DNA from: Floccifex porci
GTDB lineage: Bacteria > Bacillota_I > Bacilli_A > Erysipelotrichales > Erysipelotrichaceae
Length of the DNA stretch: 61,719 nt
Reading direction: 5' to 3'
Assembly (NCBI RefSeq): GCF_009696175.1
Contig: NZ_VUMM01000009.1
Location: forward strand, 1 to 61,719
This document shows, piece after piece, positions 45,286 through 54,311 of the stretch; position 1 is the first letter of the stretch, and each line of letters begins with the position of its first letter. The translations under genes were made by a program, and so were the position numbers. The notes beneath the pieces are model-generated. The model saw only the letters and a program-made list of their open reading frames with translations. It did no database searches and was not told the DNA's origin.

Positions 45286-45722
45286 ATAAAAATGTTTTCC
45301 TTTTCAGTTATCAATTCTTACAATCCCAATTAATTCAATTATATCACCTGTAAAAAGGATATTGTTTTAATTTTAAATATGAGAAATATGATTAAGAAAT
45401 TTTTATCATAATGTATTGGTATATGCACCAAAAGATTAAAATACAATAATAAGTACGCAAGACAAGATATTTCTATCAATACAGATGATTATGAAAGAAA
45501 ATGCAATCATTACTTACAGGCATTTCAAAAATTAGGATATTAATAATATAGAACCCATGAGCTATAAATATATTTTTTGTTTATGACATTGATAGTGTCT
45601 AATAAAAAGGTTTAATAATATAAAAAGTAATTATGTTATTTATAAATAGATTAATAAGTTCTATTATTTTTATTATGGTTTAGAAAAGTTATATAATGTA
45701 CGTAAAGCTTATGGAGGTAAGT
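45286..45722. other. Gene-poor gap with a coding remnant, upstream of cas9
   Basis: 437 bases, very AT-rich. From 45448 to 45543 a frame without start reads NKYARQDISINTDDYERKC, then NHYLQAFQKLGY and a stop, which looks like the tail of a lost gene. A TATAAT at 45692-45697 is a likely -10 for cas9, with no good -35. Nothing else is seen. Confidence 0.4.
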
Positions 45723-48700
45723 ATGAATAATTTAGTTTTAGGTTTAGACATTGGAATTGGTTCAATTGGTTGGATGTTGTATAACCAGAGTAATCAAAAA
45801 ATGGTTGATATGGGTGTTTCAATTTTTGAATCTGCTACTCAAGCCAAAGAAGCAAGAAATCATAGATCTGCAAGAAGAAATTTACGTCATAAAAATTGGC
45901 GAAAAAGACAAATGATACAAGCGTTTGTTGATTTTGGGTTTATTGATAGTAAAGATATTTTTCTAGATAATAATCAAAAAGAAATTAATGTAAATTATCT
46001 TTCATTTGGAAAGAACCAAAATAAAAAAGATTCGACAATATATCATCTAAGAAATAGAGCATTAACTGAAGAAGTATCTATTAGAGAATTATTTTTAGCT
46101 TTATATAATATTTGCAAAACAAGAGGGCATTTTCTATTAGAAACAGTAGATTTTGAAAATACAGATTCAATTTCTTTTGACATATTTAAAGAGAGCTTTT
46201 ATTCGTTAGTAGAAGATTATGTTGATTTTGCAGACAAAATTGATTTTGAGAAGTCTGTCTTATTACCAATTTTTAATCAAACGATTAAAGTAAATACTTT
46301 GAAGAAAGAAATTAAAATCAAGAATTTTACAATAGATGATAAAAATGATAAAGCACTACAGGAGATTTGTCTTTTAATTTGCAACAATAAAGCAGATTTA
46401 AATTTAATAAATCCGTCTGTTCAATTAAAAGAAAATAGCAAAAAGGTTAATATAAATGATCTATTGAAAGCTAAAGAATTAAATGATTTTCTAAAAGGAT
46501 GTATAGAACTATATGATGTAAAAAATGTAGCAGCTATTTTACAAGAATATAATTATATTTGTCAGAAAGATGTTGCTTTACTAGAAACTGTTAAAGAAGT
46601 TTATCATAAAAAGGATATGAATGATCCAGATTTCAAAAATGATAAGAAAAAACTACAGTCAAAAATGGTAAGAGTCAATAATAATTATCCGGATCGTATT
46701 CGGGCTGTTAAGAATATCGAAAATAAATTTCCTAATGGTTTATATGTAAAAGAAGCAAAAGCAATATTGAAGAAACAACAAGAATATAATTCTATGATTA
46801 CTGATGAATTTATTGATATCTGCTTGGATATTATAAAATCTCGAATTCCTTATTATGTTGGACCACTAGGTGAAAATGCAAGAAATGGTTGGGTAGAAAA
46901 AAAGGGGAATTTTAAATACAGCTATAACTATAGTAAAGATAGTTGTGTAGATGAAAGCTTGACAATTGAGAAATGGAAAAAAAGAATGATTTCTCATTGT
47001 ACATATTTAACGGAGGAATATGCACTTCCAAAAGGCTCTTTTATTGCTGAAACTTTTAGTATAATCAATGAATTAAATAATTTAGATTGTGTAGATTTAA
47101 ATGAAAATGACCATTACTTGACTTCTGCCGAGAAATATAAAGTGTTTGATTTACTATTTTTAAAAGAAGGCAAATTATTTAAATATGAAGAAGTGGCAAA
47201 TGTTTTGAATTTAAAATCAGTTTCAACGCACAACAAAGGGACAATTCAAAAATTTAAAGTAGGATATAGTTTATATCATCAAATTGTGAATTTGTTACCT
47301 GAATTAAGACTAAAATCTATCACAGAAATATTTTCTCAAAGTGAAAAAATCAATAAAATTGAAGAAATAGTTATGGACATTAATTTGTTTGATGAAGAAG
47401 ATTCTAGCATTAAACATTTTATTAAATTAGGTTATTCTGAAGATATTTCGAAAAAATTATCGAAATTAAAATCAAAAGGGTTTTATTCGTTTTCCAAAGC
47501 ATTTATTTTAGAAACTTCGATAAATGAATCTGGTAGGTCTTTGTTAGAGGAATTATTTGAAGATAATACTTCTTCATATCGAAATGAACAAATGACTTTA
47601 ATTTCAAATGCAAAAGACATCAATGGTAATCCAATAGACTTTTCATCAAACAAATATGAGGAAAAGTTTAGAAATGGAGAAATATTGGGCATTAATTTAT
47701 TGTTAGAAGATGGAAAGCCAGTTATTCCTATTTCTAGAGAGGTTGTTAGGGCTTTAAATGAATGTTTAAAATTGTATAATACAGTTACAAATATGTATGG
47801 TGTTCCAGATAGAGTTGTAATTGAAACAGCTAGAGAATTAAAAGATAGTTCTCAAACAGGTGAAATACAGGCTAAGCACTATAATAAAATGGAAGATTGT
47901 TATAATGATATCTTTAAACAATTAAGTGAGCATAAACAAGAGTTTAGAAAATCTTATTTAGAAGATTGGGATACAATATCAACTTATTTGGAAACAAATA
48001 ACAATAAAAGAAAAATTGAATTGTATATTCGACAAAATGGGCGAGATATGATATCGGGAGAAAAAATTGATATTCATAATTTATTGAATTATGAAATTGA
48101 TCATATATTACCTAGAGGTTTCGGAGATGATTCAATGGACAACAAGATGCTTATAAATAAACAATATAATTCATTAAAAAATAATCGTGTGCCATTGATG
48201 TATATTGAAGATGGAGCATATGAAATTAAAACAGGTAATCCTATTATTCAAAGTGATTATGAAAATCGTGTTCATGAATTGTTTAAGTTAGGTTTGATTT
48301 CAGAAAATAAACATCAAAGACTGTTGTTAAAAAATACTGCAGAAGTTGAAGGTTTTATTAATCGTAATTTAGTTGATACACGTTATATTATACGTGAGTT
48401 TATGTCCATTTTAAGAGCCTATAATAAGGTGAATAATTATGATACACATATTTCTGCATTAAAATCAGCTTTTACTGATACATTTAGAAGAGCATTTTAT
48501 ATAAATAAAAATCGAAAAATAGGTGATCAACATCATGCCTTAGATGCGGCAACGTTGGTTTTAGCAGACCAAATATTAAATACGTATTATCCTAATTATG
48601 ATCAAAGAGGAAATTTTAGTGCTTATCAAAATTTGATAAAATCAATGAATAACATTGAAAAAAATGAAACAAGAGATAATGTTATTTGGATTCAAAATAT

Positions 48701-49736
48701 GTACAAAAAAACATTTAAACATGATTTGAAGAATAGTGATTCTTTATTAAATGAAATAAAAAATACGACTCCACTTTATTCTATAAAGACAGAAAAAAAT
48801 TATACAGGTGAGTTTTTTAAAGCAACAATATACTCTCCTAAAATGAAAAGGAATCAAGATGAAAATAAACTAGATCCGTTAGTGATATTAGGTGTTAATG
48901 ACGAACGAAAAGCATTTAGTACAGTATATTGTGCTGCGGTTGATTTTTATAAGTGTACAGATCAAAAAGGACATAAGAAGCACATTGCTATACATATTCC
49001 AAAAGTAATAATTGATTCTAAAGGAAACATCAATAAAGAAAAGTATTTAAGATTAATTAGAGATTATTATAAAGCATCAGAATTATTGGATGAAAATGGA
49101 GAATTAAAAACATATTTATTCAGACTCCGTGTATTCAAAAATGATTTGATTTATGACACTAAAAATAATGTGATTCAAAAATTCAATATTGGAAGTATAG
49201 CAAAAAAAATTTTGGAGATGAAACATATTTACAATTTTGCTTATAATGATATTTATAATGATTTCGGAACGATTAAACATACACTGGTTGATGCTTTTAA
49301 TATAAAAGACCGAATAAATAAAAATAAGAATGAAGTTCCATTTGAAGAAATTGATAAAAATAAATTAATTAGATTTTGTATTGACAATTTAATGGCTATA
49401 GAAGATTTGGAAAAATATGAGGATGCAATTTATGAAATTTTAACTGATGAGAAAACGTTAAATTCGTTCATCGAAAAAATAGCTTTTTTAAATTTAATAG
49501 TAAATAGGAAATGTACTCCAAAATCCATTACTAAACAATACACACCAGCGGCTAATAATCCAAAATTTGATGAGGATTCTCAATACGTAAAACTAAAATA
49601 TAGTCCATTAGGAATTCGCTATTCTTTGAATGAATCCAATAAATTGTTAATTCAGGGTCCAAAGTATCATGAATACGCATACTCTAAAATAAAAAAGGAA
49701 GATTTTTCTTGGAGAATTTGTACGGAAGTGATATAG
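45723..49736 (+). CDS. cas9: Type II CRISPR endonuclease Cas9
   Basis: A 1337-residue Cas9. RuvC-I is LGLDIGIGS (Asp9), the bridge helix is the Arg-rich RNHRSARRNLRHKNWRKRQ, RuvC-II VVIETAREL, HNH YEIDHILPRGF with the later NSLKNN, and RuvC-III HHALDAATL. All catalytic residues look present. GGAGGT four bases upstream decides the ATG at 45723. It uses the tracrRNA at 49744 and crRNAs of the downstream array to cut invading DNA. Length and the csn2-like gene point to subtype II-A. Confidence 0.96.
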   Translation: MNNLVLGLDIGIGSIGWMLYNQSNQKMVDMGVSIFESATQAKEARNHRSARRNLRHKNWRKRQMIQAFVDFGFIDSKDIFLDNNQKEINVNYLSFGKNQNKKDSTIYHLRNRALTEEVSIRELFLALYNICKTRGHFLLETVDFENTDSISFDIFKESFYSLVEDYVDFADKIDFEKSVLLPIFNQTIKVNTLKKEIKIKNFTIDDKNDKALQEICLLICNNKADLNLINPSVQLKENSKKVNINDLLKAKELNDFLKGCIELYDVKNVAAILQEYNYICQKDVALLETVKEVYHKKDMNDPDFKNDKKKLQSKMVRVNNNYPDRIRAVKNIENKFPNGLYVKEAKAILKKQQEYNSMITDEFIDICLDIIKSRIPYYVGPLGENARNGWVEKKGNFKYSYNYSKDSCVDESLTIEKWKKRMISHCTYLTEEYALPKGSFIAETFSIINELNNLDCVDLNENDHYLTSAEKYKVFDLLFLKEGKLFKYEEVANVLNLKSVSTHNKGTIQKFKVGYSLYHQIVNLLPELRLKSITEIFSQSEKINKIEEIVMDINLFDEEDSSIKHFIKLGYSEDISKKLSKLKSKGFYSFSKAFILETSINESGRSLLEELFEDNTSSYRNEQMTLISNAKDINGNPIDFSSNKYEEKFRNGEILGINLLLEDGKPVIPISREVVRALNECLKLYNTVTNMYGVPDRVVIETARELKDSSQTGEIQAKHYNKMEDCYNDIFKQLSEHKQEFRKSYLEDWDTISTYLETNNNKRKIELYIRQNGRDMISGEKIDIHNLLNYEIDHILPRGFGDDSMDNKMLINKQYNSLKNNRVPLMYIEDGAYEIKTGNPIIQSDYENRVHELFKLGLISENKHQRLLLKNTAEVEGFINRNLVDTRYIIREFMSILRAYNKVNNYDTHISALKSAFTDTFRRAFYINKNRKIGDQHHALDAATLVLADQILNTYYPNYDQRGNFSAYQNLIKSMNNIEKNETRDNVIWIQNMYKKTFKHDLKNSDSLLNEIKNTTPLYSIKTEKNYTGEFFKATIYSPKMKRNQDENKLDPLVILGVNDERKAFSTVYCAAVDFYKCTDQKGHKKHIAIHIPKVIIDSKGNINKEKYLRLIRDYYKASELLDENGELKTYLFRLRVFKNDLIYDTKNNVIQKFNIGSIAKKILEMKHIYNFAYNDIYNDFGTIKHTLVDAFNIKDRINKNKNEVPFEEIDKNKLIRFCIDNLMAIEDLEKYEDAIYEILTDEKTLNSFIEKIAFLNLIVNRKCTPKSITKQYTPAANNPKFDEDSQYVKLKYSPLGIRYSLNESNKLLIQGPKYHEYAYSKIKKEDFSWRICTEVI

Positions 49737-49737
49737 T
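49709..49737 (+). promoter_or_regulatory. Likely tracrRNA promoter inside the end of cas9
   Basis: TTGGAG (49709-49714), 17-base spacer, TATAGT (49732-49737). The -10 overlaps the cas9 stop codon. The predicted start near 49744 coincides with the first base of the anti-repeat. Confidence 0.6.
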
Positions 49738-49743
49738 TTAGTT

Positions 49744-49832
49744 GTTCAAATAATAAGAGTTAATGTAGTTCGAAAGAATAAGATTAATTCGAAAACTATC
49801 AAAGGTAGCAATTGTGCTACCTTATTTTCTTT
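49744..49832 (+). ncRNA. tracrRNA between cas9 and cas1
   Basis: The first 36 bases (49744-49779) are almost fully complementary to the CRISPR repeat: 13 pairs, one G-G mismatch, then further pairs, a two-base G-A/A-G internal loop at positions 29-30, and six closing pairs. After a short structured linker comes a nine-base hairpin, AAGGTAGCA/TGCTACCTT, with a T-rich tail. The strand matches that of the array. The whole fits a type II tracrRNA. Confidence 0.9.
49802..49832 (+). terminator. tracrRNA terminator, directly before cas1
   Basis: AAGGTAGCA (49802-49810), loop ATTG, TGCTACCTT (49815-49823), then ATTTTCTTT. The cas1 ATG is the next base. The hairpin thus occupies the place where a cas1 ribosome site would be. 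Confidence 0.85.
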
Positions 49833-50735
49833 ATGGGCTGGAAAACAATAATAATTAGTTCAGATTGTAAAGTGTCATTAAGTGAAAACAGAATGAAATT
49901 AACTACAGGAAATGAATACCAAACATTTGCGTTATGTGATATTGATACAATTATTTTTTCACATGATAAATTAGTTATCACGATACCTTTGTTAACTAAA
50001 CTGGTCGAGAAAAATATAAACGTTGTAATATGTGATAGTAAAAATGATCCTATTGGTGTATTTCAGGCGTTCAATAATCATTCTTTGGTTTTTAAACAAT
50101 TAAATAATCAAATAAATTGGAAAATCACGCGTAAAAAGAGGCTCTGGAAATTAATAATAGAACAGAAAATTAATACAGAAATAGATGTATTAAACTTGCT
50201 TGAAAAAAATAAAGAATCACAAGAAATATTAAAAGATTATAAGAATTCTGTATACAATAATGATCAAACAAATAGAGAAAGTGCAAGTGCACGTGTTTAT
50301 TTTAGAACTTTGTTTGGGTTGGATTTTAGAAGAGAAGATACAAATGTTACAAATATTGCACTAAATTATGGATATAAAATATTATCTAGTTATATTTCTA
50401 AATGTATTGTGGCAAGAGGATTTGTTACACAATTAGGTATTCACCATATAGGAGAATCAAATGCATTTAATTTAACATATGATTTTATCGAACCATTTAG
50501 AGCAATTGTGGATATTTGGGTATATTTAAACATCAAAGATAAATTCAAAGCAGCACACAAGATGGAATTGGTTAATTTATTGCAGTGTAAGATTAAAGTG
50601 AATGATAAATGGTTCCGGCTATGTGATGCAATAGAAGATATTATTGATTCATATATATCTTTTCTAAATGAAAAAACAAGTGATGTACTTAAAATTAGTC
50701 TAAGTGAAGGGATTATTTTTAATGGGGATGATTAG
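49833..50735 (+). CDS. cas1: CRISPR integrase Cas1
   Basis: A 300-residue Cas1, which with Cas2 inserts new spacers. It opens MGWKTIIISSDCK like other type II Cas1, and the catalytic region includes TQLGIHHIGESNAFNLTYDFIEPFR (Glu, His and acidic positions, in pieces). The start at 49833 fits the family; earlier in-frame codons would translate the tracrRNA terminator. No ribosome site is visible, so expression may be low. Confidence 0.92.
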   Translation: MGWKTIIISSDCKVSLSENRMKLTTGNEYQTFALCDIDTIIFSHDKLVITIPLLTKLVEKNINVVICDSKNDPIGVFQAFNNHSLVFKQLNNQINWKITRKKRLWKLIIEQKINTEIDVLNLLEKNKESQEILKDYKNSVYNNDQTNRESASARVYFRTLFGLDFRREDTNVTNIALNYGYKILSSYISKCIVARGFVTQLGIHHIGESNAFNLTYDFIEPFRAIVDIWVYLNIKDKFKAAHKMELVNLLQCKIKVNDKWFRLCDAIEDIIDSYISFLNEKTSDVLKISLSEGIIFNGDD

Positions 50736-51069
50736 ATTTATGAGACTAATCTTAATGTTTGATTTACCTGTTGAGACCAAACAACAACAGAAAGTATATA
50801 GAGAATTCATAAAATTTTTGAAGAATGAAGGATTTATTCGAATTCAATATTCGATATATTCAAAATTATGTATAAATAAAGATTCTGCTAAAACTGTTTC
50901 AAAACATATATCAATGCATTCACCGACTGAAGGAGATATTAGATACTTAATTATTTCAGAAAATCAATATCAAAATATCGTTAATGTAAATAAAAAACAT
51001 ACGTTACAAGAAGCAATTACAACTACAAAGCGTACATTAATAGTTGGAGGATTTAGTGATGATAATTAA
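50722..51069 (+). CDS. cas2: CRISPR integrase subunit Cas2
   Basis: A 115-residue Cas2. It has the ferredoxin-like RLILMFDLPVETK strand and GFIRIQYSIYSKL. It overlaps the end of cas1. The ATG at 50722 has GAAGGG ten bases upstream; ATG 50728 is nearly as good. Its stop overlaps the csn2-like start. Cas2 bridges two Cas1 dimers. Confidence 0.9.
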   Translation: MGMIRFMRLILMFDLPVETKQQQKVYREFIKFLKNEGFIRIQYSIYSKLCINKDSAKTVSKHISMHSPTEGDIRYLIISENQYQNIVNVNKKHTLQEAITTTKRTLIVGGFSDDN

Positions 51070-51949
51070 AAGTTTGATTACAGATAATACATATATTCTT
51101 CCTTTTAATTATTGCATTAATATCATTTCTTTTTCTGAATTTAAAGCAGATATAATTGACTGTTTGGATTCTTATTTTAACAATAATAAAAAGAATAAAG
51201 CAATAATAAAAGATGATGAAGATGAAATCATATTATCAAAAGATTTTAATTTTATTTATATTCCTTCTAGCAAGAATATAGATCCAAATTTTGAATTCAA
51301 AAATAAAAGTCTTATGAATTTAGAAATTTCAAAAATAATTGAAGAAAATTCTGAATATTTTCAATCAATTGATTTAATACGAAATGGATTCTATGATTTG
51401 TTGACAGATTGTGGAATATATAAATTGAAAAGAATTTTAGAAAAAGATTTAGACAAACATGTTGAAATAGAAATTGATGATTTTGATATATCAACATTAC
51501 TTCAATCATTCAAAATTAATACAGATATGTTTTCAGAAACAGATAAATACATTGTTTTATATAATTTGCTTCTCTATTTAAATAGAAACGAAAATAATAT
51601 TGTTCTTATTGATTTTAATATTCAGGAAAAAGAATTAAATTGGATAAAGAAAATTGATAAAGATCATAATTTTTTATTAATAGACAATGAATCTATTTTT
51701 ACAGATATTGCTGATATAAAATCTATGGCTTTTGTAAGGCTTTCATATCACAATTTTTTAGAAAAAATAAATATTCAGCGTGATGATTTCAACCGATTAT
51801 CTTATATATTTCATACATTTTTCGAAAAGAATATTCAATATCAAACTGAAAAAAATATCGAATTATATAGAAATTTTGAGGATAAAAATACAACTTTTTT
51901 GATTAAACCAATTGACACTGAATCTGAATATTTGGCTAATATTAAGTAA
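51059..51949 (+). CDS. csn2: Csn2-like protein, long form
   Basis: 296 residues at the position of csn2, between cas2 and the array. GGAGG lies eight bases before ATG 51059. The acidic, lysine-rich composition with alternating helices and strands (NNIVLIDFNIQEKELNWIKK, NFLLIDNESIF) suits the Csn2 fold, a ring that binds DNA ends during adaptation. It is longer than the classical 220-residue form. By eye the sequence is too divergent to prove the family, so context carries most of the call. Confidence 0.6.
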   Translation: MIIKSLITDNTYILPFNYCINIISFSEFKADIIDCLDSYFNNNKKNKAIIKDDEDEIILSKDFNFIYIPSSKNIDPNFEFKNKSLMNLEISKIIEENSEYFQSIDLIRNGFYDLLTDCGIYKLKRILEKDLDKHVEIEIDDFDISTLLQSFKINTDMFSETDKYIVLYNLLLYLNRNENNIVLIDFNIQEKELNWIKKIDKDHNFLLIDNESIFTDIADIKSMAFVRLSYHNFLEKINIQRDDFNRLSYIFHTFFEKNIQYQTEKNIELYRNFEDKNTTFLIKPIDTESEYLANIK

Positions 51950-51955
51950 AAATCA

Positions 51956-51964
51956 TGGTATAAT
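51956..51964 (+). promoter_or_regulatory. Extended -10 at the CRISPR array start
   Basis: TGG-TATAAT at 51956-51964, 10 bases before the first repeat. No matching -35 is seen. The csn2-like stop is only seven bases ahead of this box, so the intergenic leader is just 25 bases. Confidence 0.5.
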
Positions 51965-51974
51965 AAAGCCAGCT

Positions 51975-53584
51975 GTTCTTGAGGACTACATTAATTGTTA
52001 TTATTTGAACCTTTTCAATATCTATTAATGGTTCCGTTGGTTCTTGAGGACTACATTAATTGTTATTATTTGAACCTAGTAGAAGAAGATATTGCGGTAT
52101 TAACGTTCTTGAGGACTACATTAATTGTTATTATTTGAACACACTCATTGATAATGGATTATCCCCAACGTTCTTGAGGACTACATTAATTGTTATTATT
52201 TGAACAGTAGACAATCGAAAGATAAGCGACCAACGTTCTTGAGGACTACATTAATTGTTATTATTTGAACGAATTGACTAAAGAATTGCAGATCATGACG
52301 TTCTTGAGGACTACATTAATTGTTATTATTTGAACCTGTACTCAACTCTGAATCAAGTATCAATGTTCTTGAGGACTACATTAATTGTTATTATTTGAAC
52401 AGTGATACAAATAAGATGATCATCAGCCAGTTCTTGAGGACTACATTAATTGTTATTATTTGAACCGATAACCTTGAATCATATATAGATAAAGAGTTCT
52501 TGAGGACTACATTAATTGTTATTATTTGAACGTCTTCAATGTAAAGGAGTAAGTTATGTGGGTTCTTGAGGACTACATTAATTGTTATTATTTGAACTGG
52601 AAGCAAGCCATCCACATGATGATTTTGTTCTTGAGGACTACATTAATTGTTATTATTTGAACTATGCAATGCAGATGGTTTTCATTTTGAAGGTTCTTGA
52701 GGACTACATTAATTGTTATTATTTGAACGGATTCAAAGCAAAACAAACAAGGGTACATGTTCTTGAGGACTACATTAATTGTTATTATTTGAACCATATG
52801 TTTGGAGACAAAAGACGTGGGTTTGTTCTTGAGGACTACATTAATTGTTATTATTTGAACGAATTAAGACATGGCAACAGCAGTTCAAGGTTCTTGAGGA
52901 CTACATTAATTGTTATTATTTGAACAGGAAGATTGGGCGGATGAACGTAGATTCAGTTCTTGAGGACTACATTAATTGTTATTATTTGAACTTGGTGGAC
53001 ATATCGCAGAACACTATCACAGTTCTTGAGGACTACATTAATTGTTATTATTTGAACTTCATGTTCAACTAAACCAAAGAAGAAAAAGGTTCTTGAGGAC
53101 TACATTAATTGTTATTATTTGAACCAAAACGCATGGACGGCTTCACAGACCGCGTTCTTGAGGACTACATTAATTGTTATTATTTGAACCTGGTGATGAA
53201 TCATAATGAATAAGTATCAGGTTCTTGAGGACTACATTAATTGTTATTATTTGAACTTGAATCTCTTTGATTGAGAATCCTCCTCCGTTCTTGAGGACTA
53301 CATTAATTGTTATTATTTGAACTTATCTGCTGTTAATCAATTAGGATTATCGTTCTTGAGGACTACATTAATTGTTATTATTTGAACATACGGATTGTCT
53401 GACCAGCACTGTATCGAGTTCTTGAGGACTACATTTATTGTTATTATTTGAACGCATATAAAAATAAAAACGTTTCAAATAAGTTTTTGAGGACTACATC
53501 AATTGTTATTATTTGAACATTATCAGTATAGATTCTGTAAGTTCATATGTTCTTGAGGACTACATTAATTGTTATTATTTGAAC
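51975..53584 (+). CRISPR. CRISPR array, 25 repeats and 24 spacers
   Basis: 36-base repeats starting GTTCTTGAGGACTAC and ending TTATTATTTGAAC, with spacers of 29-31 bases. Repeats start at 51975, 52040, 52105 and so on to 53549. Repeats 1-22 and 25 are identical; repeat 23 (53418) has one change and repeat 24 (53483) has two. Old, degenerate repeats at the right end and the + strand tracrRNA put the leader on the left, beside csn2. No spacer was seen to match this window. Confidence 0.98.
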
Positions 53585-53589
53585 TTAAC

Positions 53590-53781
53590 ATGGATATTTT
53601 AAACAATTTAATTGTGAGAAAGATATTAGAAAATAATTTTAATGACATTATTACAACTTATTTTTGTTGTGAATTTCAGGATAATAAAATATGGCTTTAT
53701 GATTTATTTGTTCATTCAATTATCAAATTAAATATAGTTTACAGAGGGAAGATTAAAAATTATGAAAGAGATAAGATTTAG
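53590..53781 (+). CDS. Doubtful small ORF between array and hxsD (63 aa)
   Basis: An open frame of 63 residues begins five bases after the last repeat and overlaps hxsD by 20 bases. No ribosome site precedes it and no family is recognised. The 5' region of the next operon, including a possible -10 (TATAGT, 53733-53738), lies inside, so it may be leader rather than gene. Confidence 0.25.
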   Translation: MDILNNLIVRKILENNFNDIITTYFCCEFQDNKIWLYDLFVHSIIKLNIVYRGKIKNYERDKI

Positions 53782-54124
53782 AAAAGAATTATATTCAAAG
53801 GTTGCTTTGATTAAGGCAGCCTATAATTTTTCTGATAAAGCATATATTCATTTGGATGCAGATGAAAGTTATTATTATGTAAGATTAGAAACTAAATTAG
53901 ATGGAAAAGAGATAAGTGAAAATGAATTTATAAATGAAATGCTTTCACAAAGTATAAGACATGAAGTATATCTACAAACAAAGGATATTCGAGAATTATT
54001 GTTAGCTCGTGCCATGTCAACTAGTTTAGTTGCTAAGGAAAATGTTTTAAATGAATCAGTGGTTCCTGAAGCATTTTCAGAAGATGAGATATTAAAGGAT
54101 TGGTTTAATAATGAAAATAATTGA
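53762..54124 (+). CDS. hxsD: His-Xaa-Ser system protein HxsD
   Basis: A 120-residue protein with the HxsD layout: IKAAYNFSDKAYIHLDAD (in pieces), then YYVRLE, then FINEMLSQSIRHEVYLQTKDIRELLLARA (in pieces), which corresponds to the conserved FxNELLNDYxLRE region of the family. HxsD accompanies two radical-SAM enzymes in His-Xaa-Ser loci. Its job is unknown; a substrate-binding (RRE-like) partner is a reasonable guess. AGAGGGAAG lies upstream. It overlaps the next gene and opens the operon. Confidence 0.85.
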   Translation: MKEIRFRKELYSKVALIKAAYNFSDKAYIHLDADESYYYVRLETKLDGKEISENEFINEMLSQSIRHEVYLQTKDIRELLLARAMSTSLVAKENVLNESVVPEAFSEDEILKDWFNNENN

Positions 54125-54311
54125 AATTCATAGTGAAATATACAGATATAAATCAGTAATGCGTGCTATTTCTGCGTATAATGGGCTAGCTAAGATTAAA
54201 CTGGTAAAAGATGATAATTATTACGTATTAGAATTTGATCAATGTAAGTATGATGAAGATAGGACTATAAAAGAATTTGAAAATTATTTAATTGGAGTTG
54301 AAAATACATAA
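54111..54311 (+). CDS. Second, shorter HxsD-like protein (66 aa)
   Basis: 66 residues that repeat the first half of the HxsD pattern: SEIYRYKSVMRAISAYNGLAKI, then DDNYYVLEFD, aligned to ELYSKVALIKAAYNF and DESYYYVRLE of the gene before. It overlaps HxsD by 14 bases and the next gene starts one base after its stop. A duplicated, shortened HxsD domain is the best reading; this rests on a by-eye alignment. Confidence 0.6.
   Translation: MKIIEIHSEIYRYKSVMRAISAYNGLAKIKLVKDDNYYVLEFDQCKYDEDRTIKEFENYLIGVENT

Noticed and set aside
45723-51949. Subtype II-C assignment
   Set aside because: A fourth gene lies between cas2 and the array in the csn2 position, and Cas9 is of II-A size.
52391-53072. Open frames of about 70-110 residues on both strands inside the CRISPR array
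   Set aside because: They are made of translated repeats; the identical peptide recurs at every repeat and there are no gene signals.
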